Positions 53,143 to 61,660 are shown, counted from the first letter of the stretch. The stretch is 64,000 nt of DNA from an uncultured Selenomonas sp. (GCA_905372355.1 CAJPOT010000009.1:22431-86430), one strand, 5' to 3'. The notes: generated from the sequence alone by a model not told the origin. Numbers and translations: made by a program.

Positions 53143-54249
53143 ATGGACGATTATACTTGGCGGCTGCAGCTGCGCGCCCGAAAGATCAGCTCATACAATC
53201 GCACGCTCACGATGCTCGTCATCGTCTTCTTCGCGCTTGCCGTCGGCTCCGTGCTCTGGTACTTCTTCATCCACGCGAGAAGCCCCGAATACGCGCTTGC
53301 CGAGATTCAAGAAGCGGCGGAGAAGCACGATGCCGAAAAATTCGAGCGCTACGTCAACGTCAGCCTGAGCATGGGCAAAATCTATGACGATCTCACGCGC
53401 AGTCTCTTCGCTGCCGACACTTCCCTAACGAACGACGAGCGCACGGAAGCCGTGCGTTTCTACCAACTCATCAAGCCACAGGTCACGGCGGGGATGCGCA
53501 CGACGCTCACAGGCCGCATCGAGACGGGCGAATGGCAGAAGCCCAGCGGCCTCCTGCAGGGACGCCAACTGCGCATCGACTTCGAGAACCTCTTCGAGCG
53601 CAGCCTCTTGAAGAACATCACCATCGTCGGACTCGACTCCATCGACCGCGACGGCGCGACCGCGACGGCGCACGTCAAGGCGAAGGACGAACTGACGGGA
53701 ACGGAACTCACGCTGCTCCTCGCCATGGAGCAGGCGGGTGACGGTCATTGGCAGGTCTCCTACATCAAGAACTACCGCGACTGCCTCGACCGCCTGACAC
53801 CGCTCCTCGAAAAGGACGTCGCCTCGTACCTCGAAGCGTCGGCGCCCATCGTCGAGCAGTACAACAAGCGCTTCGCCAAGGAGCAGCAGCGTTTCCATGT
53901 GCTGACCGACATGCCATGGGACGGCACGGGACTTCTCTCCAGTGCGCAGAAAGACGGTCTGAAGAAACTCATCCGAACGGACATCATCCCGACCCTCAAA
54001 GAGCGCCAGCAAAAGCTCTCGGCACTCTCCGTGCCGCCCGGCGCACGCTATTTGAGCCAGCTGCGCGCAGAGTCCACCGAGCTTTCCATCACGGCTTGGG
54101 AGCACTTCGTCAACGCGCTCGAAACGGACGACTTTGCGGAGTTCGACACGGCGGAAACCGTGCACAAGGAAGCGCTCGACATCGAGATGCGCCTCGAAGA
54201 CCTCCTGCACCACACGGCGCTTTGCAGCCAACCGCCCGAAATGCCGTGA
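53143..54249 (+). CDS. Membrane-anchored hypothetical protein, 368 residues
   Basis: Not recognised with certainty; the layout resembles DUF2939-type proteins. A cytoplasmic N terminus (about 20 residues) is followed by one membrane helix (LTMLVIVFFALAVGSVLWYFF), then a large domain outside the membrane beginning SPEYALAEIQEAAEKHDAEKFERYV, a pattern shared with proteins that sense or bind through a cystatin-like fold. The C-terminal half is helical and charged. AAGGAGAATTTCT lies before the ATG and an extended -10 (TGCTATAAT) is 25 bases upstream of it. It is convergent with manA, with a terminator between. Confidence 0.8.
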   Translation: MDDYTWRLQLRARKISSYNRTLTMLVIVFFALAVGSVLWYFFIHARSPEYALAEIQEAAEKHDAEKFERYVNVSLSMGKIYDDLTRSLFAADTSLTNDERTEAVRFYQLIKPQVTAGMRTTLTGRIETGEWQKPSGLLQGRQLRIDFENLFERSLLKNITIVGLDSIDRDGATATAHVKAKDELTGTELTLLLAMEQAGDGHWQVSYIKNYRDCLDRLTPLLEKDVASYLEASAPIVEQYNKRFAKEQQRFHVLTDMPWDGTGLLSSAQKDGLKKLIRTDIIPTLKERQQKLSALSVPPGARYLSQLRAESTELSITAWEHFVNALETDDFAEFDTAETVHKEALDIEMRLEDLLHHTALCSQPPEMP

Positions 54250-54264
54250 CTCCAGAAATACGAG

Positions 54265-54300
54265 AATGCGCCCCGAAGGACTTCCTCTTCGGGGCGCATT
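54265..54300. terminator. Bidirectional terminator
   Basis: AATGCGCCCCGAAG and CTTCGGGGCGCATT, perfect 14-bp stem, 8-base loop, between convergent genes. Confidence 0.88.
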
Positions 54301-54304
54301 TTCG

Positions 54305-55282
54305 CTAGACCTCCGTCAGCAGGAACGCACCCTCGCCGCGCATCGTGTAGTCGCCGAAGCTTGCCGGTATGAAGTACGAGTCGCCCTTCTCCAAAATCTC
54401 CTCGCCGCCCGACCACGAAAGCTCCATAGGGCCTCCGAGCGCGACGATGGACTGGAAGCTCGTGCGTCCCGCCTGCAGGTGGCAGCGACCCTTGAGGGCG
54501 AAGTGATAGACCGTGAAAAACTCTGTTCGTGCGACGACCGTCATCTCATGCTCGGCGAAAATGGAGAACTTCTCGCCACGGTTCACGTCATACGCCGGCG
54601 GCGCGAACGAGAGCACGTCGAGCGCCTTGTCGATATGCAGGTCGCGCAGCCTGCCGTCCGCGCCGCACCGCGCATAGTCGTAGACGCGGTACGTCGTATC
54701 GGAATTCTGCTGAATTTCCGCAAGGAAGATGCCGCGCCCGATGGCATGGAGCGTGCCCGCCGGAATCACGATGGCGTCGCCCGCCTTCACCTTGATGCGC
54801 CGCACGACGTCCAAGAGCGTGTTCTCCTCGATGTGGCGACGGCACTCTTCACGCGAGATCTCTTCCTTGAAGCCGTAGATGATCTCCGCTCCAGGTTCGG
54901 CGTCGAGAATGTACCACATCTCCATCTTTCCGTACTCGCCCTCGTGCTCGAAGGCGTAACTGTCGTCTGGATGCACCTGCACCGAGAGATCGTTGTGCGC
55001 GTCGATGAGCTTGATCAAAAGCGGGAAATACGGATAGCGCGAACCGTGCGAGCCGAGCGCAGCGTGCGCCCCTTCGCGCGCGATGTACGCTTCCAGCGTC
55101 AGACCCGCGTCCGCGCCGTTCTCGATAACGCTCTGATCCTCCTTGTGACACGCAAGCTCCCAGCTCTCCGCGACCTTCGCGAGAGACGTCTTTCTGCCGT
55201 ACTCCGTCTTGAGGCGCGTGCCGCCCCAGATGTAGTCCTTGAGCGGCGCTCGAAGCTTCATCGGGTATATCATTCGATCCAT
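54305..55282 (-). CDS. manA: Mannose-6-phosphate isomerase, class I
   Basis: Interconverts mannose 6-phosphate and fructose 6-phosphate. It has 325 residues, the short Firmicutes form. Zinc ligands are seen in SVQVHPDDSYAFEHEG and GKMEMWYIL, and in PAGTLHAIGRGIFLAEIQQN, followed by SDTTYRVYDY. GGGAGAAAGG is just before the first ATG; the ATG nine bases further in is an alternative. A single gene, divergent from the AEC carrier. Role in mannose use or in making GDP-mannose for surface sugars. Confidence 0.95.
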   Translation of the reverse strand: MDRMIYPMKLRAPLKDYIWGGTRLKTEYGRKTSLAKVAESWELACHKEDQSVIENGADAGLTLEAYIAREGAHAALGSHGSRYPYFPLLIKLIDAHNDLSVQVHPDDSYAFEHEGEYGKMEMWYILDAEPGAEIIYGFKEEISREECRRHIEENTLLDVVRRIKVKAGDAIVIPAGTLHAIGRGIFLAEIQQNSDTTYRVYDYARCGADGRLRDLHIDKALDVLSFAPPAYDVNRGEKFSIFAEHEMTVVARTEFFTVYHFALKGRCHLQAGRTSFQSIVALGGPMELSWSGGEEILEKGDSYFIPASFGDYTMRGEGAFLLTEV

Positions 55283-55406
55283 CCTTTCTCCCGGGCTTGT
55301 ATTCCTGCCGTGCGCATGTTACGATACATGCACGATAATGAAATCTTCGCGAGTCAGCAGGACAAGCCCTTGCCCTGCTGACCAAATCCAGCAAAAGAGG
55401 CCTCTC

Positions 55407-56369
55407 ATGGACGAAAAACTCTTCCGCATCCTCTACGTATTCAGCGATCTCGCCGCGCCCCTTCTCGCGGGCTACATCGCCTATCAGCGAGGCCGCATCT
55501 CCGACGCACTATGCAATGCCCTCATTCGCTTCAACATCATCGTCATGGCGACGCTGCTCGCCGTCTTGAGCTTCTGGGTCATGCCGCTGTCGAGAAGCCT
55601 CCTTTGGCTGCCGCTCTTCAGTGCGCTCTTCATGCTCGTGCCCGGCTTCATCGCCTATTTGACCTTCGCTCGCCGCCACAAGGACTCCCTTTCGCGCGGC
55701 GCCTACTACATGAGCGCCATGCTTACGAACATCGGCACGATCGCGGGGCTTTCCGCCTTCATCCTCTACGACGAAGCGGGGTTCGCCTATGTGCAGATCG
55801 TCTCATCATTCCAGGTCGGCCTCCTCGTGCTCATCTGCTTCCCGCTCGCCGCGATGTTCCGTGCGCAAGGTGCGAAAGAGGGGGCTCGCGTCCACCTGTC
55901 GCTTAGGGAACTCTTTCTCACGCCGAACCAGGTGCCCGTGCTCGGTCTCATCGCAGGACTCGCACTCAACGTCTTCGGCGTCGAGCGCCCTGCCGTGCTC
56001 GGCACAGCGTTTCAAGCGCTCGTGCATATCGGCGCCTGGACAGCGCTCTTCCCCGTCGGCTGTCTCGTCGACTTTTCGCGCGCGCTTCCCTACATCAAAA
56101 AGACCGCCGACCTCATCCCCCTGCGCTTCCTCCTCACGCCGCTGATCTTCTTCGGACTCTGCCGCCTGCTCTTTGCGGACTCCGTGCTCATCGGCAGCGT
56201 GCTCCTCATCGCTGCCGCGCCGACGGCGATCAACGCCGTCTTGACCGCGCGGCTCTACAAGCTCAACGTAGACCTCACCGTCGCGAGCTTCCTCGTCACG
56301 ACCGTCATCTACCTCTTGCTCTTCTACCCGCTCTTCTTCCTCTACGTGACGCACGGCGGCAGCTTCTGA
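55407..56369 (+). CDS. AEC-family (auxin efflux carrier) permease
   Basis: Inner-membrane carrier of 320 residues with about ten helices in two five-helix halves. The opening ILYVFSDLAAPLLAGYIAYQRGRISDAL and the middle AYYMSAMLTNIGTIAGLSAF (the helix with the conserved Asn) suit the family, as does LTPNQVPVLGLIAGLALNVFGVERPAVLG. Bacterial members move malate or other carboxylates; the substrate here is unknown. The ATG follows AAAGAGG. An upstream frame extension runs into manA's leader and is rejected. Confidence 0.9.
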   Translation: MDEKLFRILYVFSDLAAPLLAGYIAYQRGRISDALCNALIRFNIIVMATLLAVLSFWVMPLSRSLLWLPLFSALFMLVPGFIAYLTFARRHKDSLSRGAYYMSAMLTNIGTIAGLSAFILYDEAGFAYVQIVSSFQVGLLVLICFPLAAMFRAQGAKEGARVHLSLRELFLTPNQVPVLGLIAGLALNVFGVERPAVLGTAFQALVHIGAWTALFPVGCLVDFSRALPYIKKTADLIPLRFLLTPLIFFGLCRLLFADSVLIGSVLLIAAAPTAINAVLTARLYKLNVDLTVASFLVTTVIYLLLFYPLFFLYVTHGGSF

Positions 56370-56431
56370 GGCAGAAGCGATACATGCAGCGCTTCCTAAA
56401 AAATGGACGTGGATCACTCCACGTCCATATT

Positions 56432-56714
56432 AAGGAAACACTGATAAATTCAGCCACCCATCTTCACACATCTGCGCTGTCCTCTCGTCGTCGACAAATC
56501 CTCGACGTAGCACCGCTACGCCTGCGGTTTGTCTCCTTGCTGAGCCGTCCAAGAGCCAAGTCCGAAGGACGCAGGCGATTGGGCAACGGCTCGTATGCGA
56601 AAACGTCCCAAGAATGCAAGCGCGAAGCGCGTCGCATGATTGGCTGACGTTGACCGCTATAGAACCAGCGCATCTGTGCAAATCTGGGCGCCTTCATTTT
56701 ATCAGCGCTTCCTT
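56432..56714 (+). mobile_element. 283-bp MITE-like element, copy B
   Basis: Termini are AAGGAAACACTGATAAA and TTTATCAGCGCTTCCTT, matching at 15 of 17 positions. It equals copy A (1047-1329) in length and is its near-complete reverse complement. The interior has TCGTCGACAAATCCTCGACG and one palindromic unit GTATGCGAAAACGTCCC to GACGTTGACCGC. The right end overlaps the 3' end of the dedA-like gene and encodes its last residues and stop. Confidence 0.82.
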
Positions 56715-57320
56715 TGCCTTCTGCTGACGGTTGCGGCGATAGCGCCAGTAGAGACCGGCGACGATGATGCAGCTTACAACGACGAAGGCGATGCTCACCT
56801 CATGTCCGACCTTGAGCATGATCTGCCAGCTCTCGCCAAGCGCCATGCCGACGCCGAGGATCAGCGCCGTCCACGGCAGAGAGCCGAGGAACGTATAGAG
56901 GAGAAACTTCTTCATATCCACATGCGCGAAGCCCGCCGGAAGCGAAATGAACGTGCGCACGACGGGAAGCATGCGGCTGAAGAACACCGCCTTGACGCCA
57001 TACTTGTCAAACCAGCGCTGTGCAATATCGACGTGCGACTTCTTCACGAAGAAATACTTGCCGTACTTGTCGACGAAGGAACGTCCGCCGTAGCGCCCGA
57101 CGAGATAGGCGAAGATCGACCCCGCCATGCCGCCGATCATGCCGGCAACCAGCGCCCCGACGAAACCCATGCGGTCAGCGAAGATCAGATAGCCCGAAAA
57201 TCCGAGGATCAGCTCGCTCGGAATCGGTATACAGGCATTCTCCAAGGCCATCAAGACGGCGACCGCCGCATAACCCCAGGCATCAATGAACTCCAAAAAT
57301 GTCTGCGTGAACTGCTCCAT
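56694..57320 (-). CDS. DedA-family membrane protein
   Basis: Inner-membrane protein of 208 residues; the family is linked with lipid carrier recycling and membrane charge balance. The family motifs are ENACIPIPSELILGFSGYL, GSIFAYLVGRYGGRSF and FFSRMLPVVRTFISLPAGFAHVD, and the C-terminal helix is followed by RRNRQQKAKEALIK. The final KEALIK and stop TGA are encoded by the terminal repeat of the MITE, so the original C terminus was replaced or fused. Four to five helices. The ATG follows GGAAGGGCAGGGCGT. Confidence 0.93.
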   Translation of the reverse strand: MEQFTQTFLEFIDAWGYAAVAVLMALENACIPIPSELILGFSGYLIFADRMGFVGALVAGMIGGMAGSIFAYLVGRYGGRSFVDKYGKYFFVKKSHVDIAQRWFDKYGVKAVFFSRMLPVVRTFISLPAGFAHVDMKKFLLYTFLGSLPWTALILGVGMALGESWQIMLKVGHEVSIAFVVVSCIIVAGLYWRYRRNRQQKAKEALIK

Positions 57321-57407
57321 ACGCCCTGCCCTTCCTCAAGAGAAACAATCATACAGCTTCATTATACACTACCGCCAGCAGAAATGCTATAGCATTTCTG
57401 CTGGCGA

Positions 57408-57436
57408 TTGACGTATGTTGCATCATGCATTATAAT
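57408..57436 (+). promoter_or_regulatory. Promoter of the putative antitoxin RNA, locus 2
   Basis: TTGACG (57408-57413) and TATAAT (57431-57436), 17-base spacer, identical hexamers to locus 1. A GCAGAAATGCTATAGCATTT palindrome lies just upstream. Confidence 0.75.
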
Positions 57437-57442
57437 AAATAT

Positions 57443-57532
57443 AGCAAGGGTGCTACTGGTAAACGGTCAGCCCCAACAGTAATTGAGGTAAGAAACCCGC
57501 CTACGATTGGAAGCCGGAGGCGGGATTTCTTA
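57443..57532 (+). ncRNA. Putative antisense antitoxin RNA, type I toxin locus 2
   Basis: About 90 bases from the consensus promoter to the shared terminator. The 5' part GGTGCTACTGGTAAACGG then TCAGCCCC matches the leader of the opposing toxin message. Ends inferred. Confidence 0.6.
57489..57532. terminator. Bidirectional terminator of type I toxin locus 2
   Basis: TAAGAAACCCGCCT and AGGCGGGATTTCTTA with one bulge; the toxin stop codon lies in the right arm. Confidence 0.8.
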
Positions 57533-57598
57533 TGCTTTCAGAACGACGAGAATAAAAAGCGTCACCAAGAGCAACGCAATCAAATCGTTTATCGTCAT
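57530..57598 (-). CDS. Holin-like / Fst-like type I toxin, 22 residues
   Basis: A 22-residue hydrophobic peptide, starting MTINDLIALLLV and ending LVVLKA. It is the sister of the toxin at 18140-18211 and shares its layout: GAGAGGGG ribosome site, extended -10 promoter, convergent short RNA and common terminator. In the message the leader GCCCC and the ribosome-site GGGGC are separated by five bases (GGAGA), so a hairpin can hide the translation start. This is the compact, uninterrupted form of the locus. Confidence 0.74.
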   Translation of the reverse strand: MTINDLIALLLVTLFILVVLKA

Positions 57599-57658
57599 AA
57601 GCAACGCCCCTCTCCGGGGCTAAGATTGACCGCCTACCGTCATAGTAGCACCTCTCGT

Positions 57659-57667
57659 ATTATAACA
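57659..57667 (-). promoter_or_regulatory. Extended -10 promoter of the toxin mRNA, locus 2
   Basis: TGTTATAAT on the minus strand; transcription would start near 57652 and the leader opens GAGAGGTGCTACT. Confidence 0.6.
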
Positions 57668-57669
57668 TA

Positions 57670-57714
57670 AAAAGCCGCCCGGCGAAACTTCTCTTCCCCG
57701 CCGGGCGGCTTTTC
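57670..57714 (-). terminator. Terminator of the GGDEF-like gene
   Basis: AAAAGCCGCCCGGCG and CGCCGGGCGGCTTTT, perfect 15-bp stem, T's on the minus strand. Confidence 0.85.
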
Positions 57715-57730
57715 CTGCTTCCTATAAGTT

Positions 57731-58645
57731 TCAAGCCATCGTCAGCACCTTTGCAGCCGCCTTATCTCCGCGATCGAGTGACTGCCTCTTTTCCGCCGTT
57801 TTCAAAAGCTCATGGAAAGACGCGCCGTCCTCTGGATAGTAAGAAACGGCGATGCGGCACTCTAGGCCATAGCCGCCGAACTGCGTATTCTCGCCGCCGA
57901 ACAGCGTGCGGATTGCCCGTGCCTTCATATCCATGACCTCCGTGCGCTCCATATCCTTGACAAAGACGGCGAACTGGCCATCGCCCAGATGCGCAAGCAC
58001 GTCTCCCGCACGGAAGAAACTGCCGACCGCCTTGCATATACGCACGAGAAGCTGATCCGTCCAATGCTTGCCGCGCTGCTCTGCGAGCTGGCAGATATTG
58101 TCGAAGGAAATGGCCATCAGAGCGTTGCTCTCATCGCGGCCATGACCTGCAAGGTACGTCTGCACCGCTTTCTCCAATCCTGCACCGTTCAAAATGCCCG
58201 TGACCGAATCGCGCTCCGAGCGGAAATGCGTAAAACTCTGCTCCATCTTGCCCATGCTCGACTCGATGTCCCAGAGGATGCCGATCGTGCGCTGCACGCG
58301 TCCCGTCTCGTCACGCAGGAGCTTCACGGCGACCTCGTACCACGAATAGCGCCCCTGTGGCACTTCTGCCATGTCGAGCAAGACCTCGCGCACACCCGTC
58401 GTCTGCCCACGGAAAAGCGCCACAAGCCGCTCGACCGAATCAGGATGAATCATGCCGCGGTTTTCGGTGCAAAGGGTGCGGCAGAACCCCTCGAAGCGCT
58501 TCTCCGTCATACCGTCGCGCGCCTTCGCCAAAAGAAGCACATCGTGCTCAATGTCGTAGTCAAACGTGACCACACCCAGTTTTTCCAATAACAGCTCTAC
58601 GCATTGATTCTCGTAACCTGCTACCGGAGTCTTATATCTTTCCAT
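57731..58645 (-). CDS. Degenerate GGDEF-domain protein
   Basis: A 304-residue cytoplasmic protein. The N-terminal half (about 1-140) resembles a PAS-like sensor (GRYSWYEVAVKLLRDETGRVQRTIGILWDIE). The C-terminal half has the diguanylate cyclase fold starting RDSVTGILNGAGLEKAV, but the signature is LGDGQFAVF instead of GGDEF, with the catalytic second Gly-Asp-Glu replaced. It is therefore probably not an active cyclase and may bind GTP or c-di-GMP, or signal by contact. The ATG follows GGGGAGGTTATATT; an earlier frame start has no site. No EAL partner is near. Confidence 0.85.
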   Translation of the reverse strand: MERYKTPVAGYENQCVELLLEKLGVVTFDYDIEHDVLLLAKARDGMTEKRFEGFCRTLCTENRGMIHPDSVERLVALFRGQTTGVREVLLDMAEVPQGRYSWYEVAVKLLRDETGRVQRTIGILWDIESSMGKMEQSFTHFRSERDSVTGILNGAGLEKAVQTYLAGHGRDESNALMAISFDNICQLAEQRGKHWTDQLLVRICKAVGSFFRAGDVLAHLGDGQFAVFVKDMERTEVMDMKARAIRTLFGGENTQFGGYGLECRIAVSYYPEDGASFHELLKTAEKRQSLDRGDKAAAKVLTMA

Positions 58646-58841
58646 AATATAACCTCCCCAAGATAGACAAGCATAACTACCAATGCCTCTCCCCCATAAC
58701 TCCCCATACAATATCCCCACAAAATGGCGAAGTTATTCTAACTTATAGTATAGCGCGAGAACGCAAAAAAATCCAGAAAAAATGAAAATAATTCAAAATT
58801 TCCCTAGCTCCACCAAGCCGTGCGCAATCTCGCCGACGAAA

Positions 58842-58866
58842 AAAGAGGGGCGCACAGCCCCTCTTT
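58842..58866 (-). terminator. Terminator of the soluble chemoreceptor gene
   Basis: AAAGAGGGGC and GCCCCTCTTT with a 5-base loop, T-run on the minus strand. Confidence 0.85.
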
Positions 58867-58883
58867 CCATCCCTTTATTCTTT

Positions 58884-59726
58884 TCAATCCGTACGCACGA
58901 CAAAGGTGCCCAGGTCCTCTGCCGCATTCGTAACGCGCGAGAGGTTCGCCGTGATCTCCTCGGTCGAAGCCGCCTGTTCCTGGCTGATTGCCCCCGTCGT
59001 CTCAATCGTCTTCGAGATCGCCTCGACCGCCTTGTTCATCTCCGCGAGCGTCGCTTGAATCTTCTCCGTCGCCTCGCGCGACTGCTCCGCGAGTTTGCGG
59101 ACTTCCTCTGCAACAACGGCGAAGCCTCTGCCCTGCTCGCCCGCGCGCGCCGCTTCGATAGCAGCGTTGAGGCCCAGGAGGTTCGTCTGCTGCGCGATGT
59201 TGTTGATGAACTCGATGACCTTGATCGTCTCGGCATTGCGCTCTTTGAGGTCGGCCGCCTGCTGCACAGCCTCCTGTCCCGACTTCGCCAGTTCGCTCGC
59301 ACTCTCCGCGACCTGCTCGACAGCATGGTAAACCGTCTCCGTCGACTTCGTGACCTCGTCGACCGCATGGGCGAGCTTGATGTCCTGCGCAACATCCATC
59401 GCCGTCACAAGCGTGCCGATAATGTCGCCGTTCACGCCATAAATCGGCGTGATCATGCTGCGGACACCGGGTCCGTAAATCTTCTCATCAATCAAGCCTG
59501 TATAGTCGCGTCCCGTACCGATGACGTGCTTCGTATTAGGCGAAACAGACGAGCCGACCGCAGGCGAAAACTCAAGACCAGGAGTCGGCACTAGAGCCAA
59601 AATCGACTCCTTATCCGTTATACCAACAGCAATATCTTGGCGGACGACATGATCCAAATAAGGGGCGACGGCGATGAACGCATCCAAAATATCTTGATCC
59701 GTCTTGATCGTATCGGGGTAAACCAT
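58884..59726 (-). CDS. Soluble methyl-accepting chemotaxis-like protein
   Basis: A 280-residue receptor with no membrane helix. Residues 1-115 look like a cytoplasmic PAS/cache-type sensor ([45 protein letters not shown]). The rest is a short signalling domain with the conserved tip [29 protein letters not shown]. It would report an internal state to the chemotaxis machinery rather than an outside ligand. GAGGAG lies ten bases before the ATG. The signalling part differs from the three receptors at the left end. Single gene with its own terminator. Confidence 0.92.
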   Translation of the reverse strand: MVYPDTIKTDQDILDAFIAVAPYLDHVVRQDIAVGITDKESILALVPTPGLEFSPAVGSSVSPNTKHVIGTGRDYTGLIDEKIYGPGVRSMITPIYGVNGDIIGTLVTAMDVAQDIKLAHAVDEVTKSTETVYHAVEQVAESASELAKSGQEAVQQAADLKERNAETIKVIEFINNIAQQTNLLGLNAAIEAARAGEQGRGFAVVAEEVRKLAEQSREATEKIQATLAEMNKAVEAISKTIETTGAISQEQAASTEEITANLSRVTNAAEDLGTFVVRTD

Positions 59727-60032
59727 GGAAATACAACTCCTCTATTTACGCACTCCAAAGAAACGACGACAGCCATGTTTTGCTTTGAATGCTCACGAAA
59801 AGAAAACATGAAAAAGAATCCGTCTATATTTCATTATATCGTAAAAGTTTCCATAAAATATAAGCGCTTTATAAAAATCTTTCGTAGAATCCGACTTTGG
59901 GATGTATTTCTTCTTCCTTCTGGGAAAAACTGCTCTTTCCAAACAAAAGGCCGCGGATCTCTGCCCCAAAGCATAGAACCGCAGCATCTTTCATCGCGTA
60001 CTTTCTATTATTTTTAATGCGCAAAGTTTGCG

Positions 60033-60267
60033 TTACCATGTTAAAATATCATTCAAATACTTCGGCACATAAAGGCCGTAGCGCATGCGATACGCTTGGT
60101 AAAAGGCAACTTCTGCCATGCGATAGACATACTCACTTAAAAGCAGAAGGAATGTCCGATATGGGATTGCCCCAAAAAGATTCCTCGTCCGCAGCACCTT
60201 CTGCGGTAAGCGATACGAGAAACAATCCGATCAGTAGGCAGGAAAAAAGCACATGGCGCTTTAACAT
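60033..60267 (-). pseudogene. Frameshifted small secreted-protein gene
   Basis: An ATG with AAAGGAGAAAACTGAG upstream opens MLKRHVLFSCLLIGLFLVSL, a clear signal peptide, and reads to ...DEESFWGNPISDIPSAFK with a stop at 60133-60135. The +1 frame stays open across this point and continues in a protein-like way (FGAIPYRTFLLLLSEYVYRM, then AEVAFYQAYRMRYGLYVPKY, then LNDILTW) to a stop at 60033-60035. A one-base change in the run CTTTTTGGGG would join them to a protein of about 77 residues. Sequencing error, decay and programmed frameshifting are all possible. Next to two further exported-protein genes. The 300 bases to the right (59727-60032) are AT-rich with nothing else recognised. Confidence 0.6.
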
Positions 60268-60304
60268 CTCAGTTTTCTCCTTTTTATAAAAGATTTTCAT
60301 TTCG

Positions 60305-60802
60305 TCAGAATAATATCTTTGTCTTTACATTTCCTACCGCTGTAATATTCATGGCAAAGAAGAAGTCTCCTGCCTCTGCCTTTTCAAGCTCTAACTGCGT
60401 TTTTTCGCTCTTCCAGATATAGGCCTTCTTCGTTTCCTGCGGCTCCCCATACCGCTCTACAAGAAACAAGTATACATCCAGATACTTCTTGGGATCCAAT
60501 CGATCGATGGTGCAGCCGACAAATTTTTCGTCCTTATATGTCAGTCGTACTTTCGTTTTTTTGTCCATTGCATCATCGGGCAAGTAATCCTTATAGGTAT
60601 AGGGCTTGAATGTCTGTGCCAACCACGACGAACCGCTGCGTGCCGAAGAATTGTCCGTCGGAGGCATGAAGCGCGGACTCGTCCCCCATGTATAACCCAA
60701 AGCTCCATCGGGAAGCTCTTTCGGCTCTGCCGAGACAGCAGGGAGTAGGATGCACGCGAAAAAGAAAAAGAACATGACGGTGCGCGTGAAATGTTTCAAC
60801 AT
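60305..60802 (-). CDS. Secreted hypothetical protein, 165 residues
   Basis: Not recognised. The signal peptide is FTRTVMFFFFFACILLPAVS with cleavage at VSA, then EPKELPDGALGYTWGTSPRFM. The mature protein is mixed in strands, with VRLTYKDEKFVGCTIDRLDP and YLFLVERYGEPQETKKAYIW; the GEP-x-x-x-K-x-x-Y-x-W pattern is usual in small exported proteins that monitor envelope ligands. AAGGAGAGATATCC precedes the ATG. It lies 18 bases from the next gene and 37 from the frameshifted one, so the three are likely one transcription unit. Confidence 0.8.
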   Translation of the reverse strand: MLKHFTRTVMFFFFFACILLPAVSAEPKELPDGALGYTWGTSPRFMPPTDNSSARSGSSWLAQTFKPYTYKDYLPDDAMDKKTKVRLTYKDEKFVGCTIDRLDPKKYLDVYLFLVERYGEPQETKKAYIWKSEKTQLELEKAEAGDFFFAMNITAVGNVKTKILF

Positions 60803-60820
60803 GGATATCTCTCCTTCATA

Positions 60821-61660
60821 TCATTCGATTCGTGTCACATTGATGTCGTATCCATCGCCTATGGTGTATATCATATAAGTGTCTTCAAGGACACCTTTCT
60901 CGTGAAGCACTTTGCGTGTGATTTTTCCTACCGTATTGATTTTGCCGTAGATCGTAATCATATCGCCTTTGTGCAGGGAAGAGATGCTTCTCCCATCCGG
61001 ATCCTTGCCATTGTTCCACTTCGTATGGCATCTGAAATCCGTGCCTCCATACTTATATGTTTCCATAGGATCATTCGAGAATGTAACCTCGATTAATCCG
61101 TCCGGGTCGATTGATTCGATGACCGCTCGCAGGATTCTGCATTTCTTTCCTTCATACCGTTCTCTTGCCGCAATGGGGTTGGAATGATAGGCTGCAAGCA
61201 TGTCTTCAGCGTAAACGGTCTGATACGAGCGGCGCTCCTGCTCTTCTTTCTCCCGCGCCTCTCGTTCCGCCTGTGCTTTTTGCTCTTCCTCCTGTTTCTT
61301 TTTCTTTTCTTCTTCCTGCTGCTTCTCCTCCTCTTGCTTTTGCCATGCAATCCATTCATCGTATTGCGCCTGCAGTTGTTCTGCTTCTCGTTGCGCTTTT
61401 TGTTCGGGGGTGAGGCTTGCTTCATATGCTCGGACTGCTTCATCATGCGCTCTTTGTGCCGCATTATTCGAACAACCCCATAAAATAATCGATGTCGTAA
61501 TCATGAAACTATAAAGGAGAAATACGTGGATACGCGTCTTCTGTATCAAATTTCCCCATATGGCAAGAGGCGGATATAGCAGGCCGAGAAACAGGAGAAG
61601 ATGGCCAAGCAAAAAAAACAGAAAACAAATATGGGCAAAGTTCGTCCAAAAATTTTCCAC
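60821..61660 (-). CDS. Membrane protein with coiled coil and OB-fold-like domain
   Basis: A 279-residue protein from GTG at 61660, eight bases after AAGGAGG; the longer frame lacks such a site. Two membrane helices (FLFFLLGHLLLFLGLLYPPL and VFLLYSFMITTSIILW) precede WGCSNNAAQ. A Glu/Lys/Gln-rich coiled coil covers about residues 85-150. The last 110 residues (NPIAARERYEGKKCRILRAV onward, KGDMITIYGKINTVG) resemble the tRNA_anti-like OB fold seen in small exported or membrane proteins. Function unknown. It heads the small secreted-protein cluster. Confidence 0.8.
   Translation of the reverse strand: MENFWTNFAHICFLFFLLGHLLLFLGLLYPPLAIWGNLIQKTRIHVFLLYSFMITTSIILWGCSNNAAQRAHDEAVRAYEASLTPEQKAQREAEQLQAQYDEWIAWQKQEEEKQQEEEKKKKQEEEQKAQAEREAREKEEQERRSYQTVYAEDMLAAYHSNPIAARERYEGKKCRILRAVIESIDPDGLIEVTFSNDPMETYKYGGTDFRCHTKWNNGKDPDGRSISSLHKGDMITIYGKINTVGKITRKVLHEKGVLEDTYMIYTIGDGYDINVTRIE

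Noticed and set aside
61184..61483. Hydrophobic 99-codon frame on the plus strand
   Set aside because: It is antisense to the Glu/Lys coiled coil of the minus-strand gene, which reads as Leu/Phe on the other strand.
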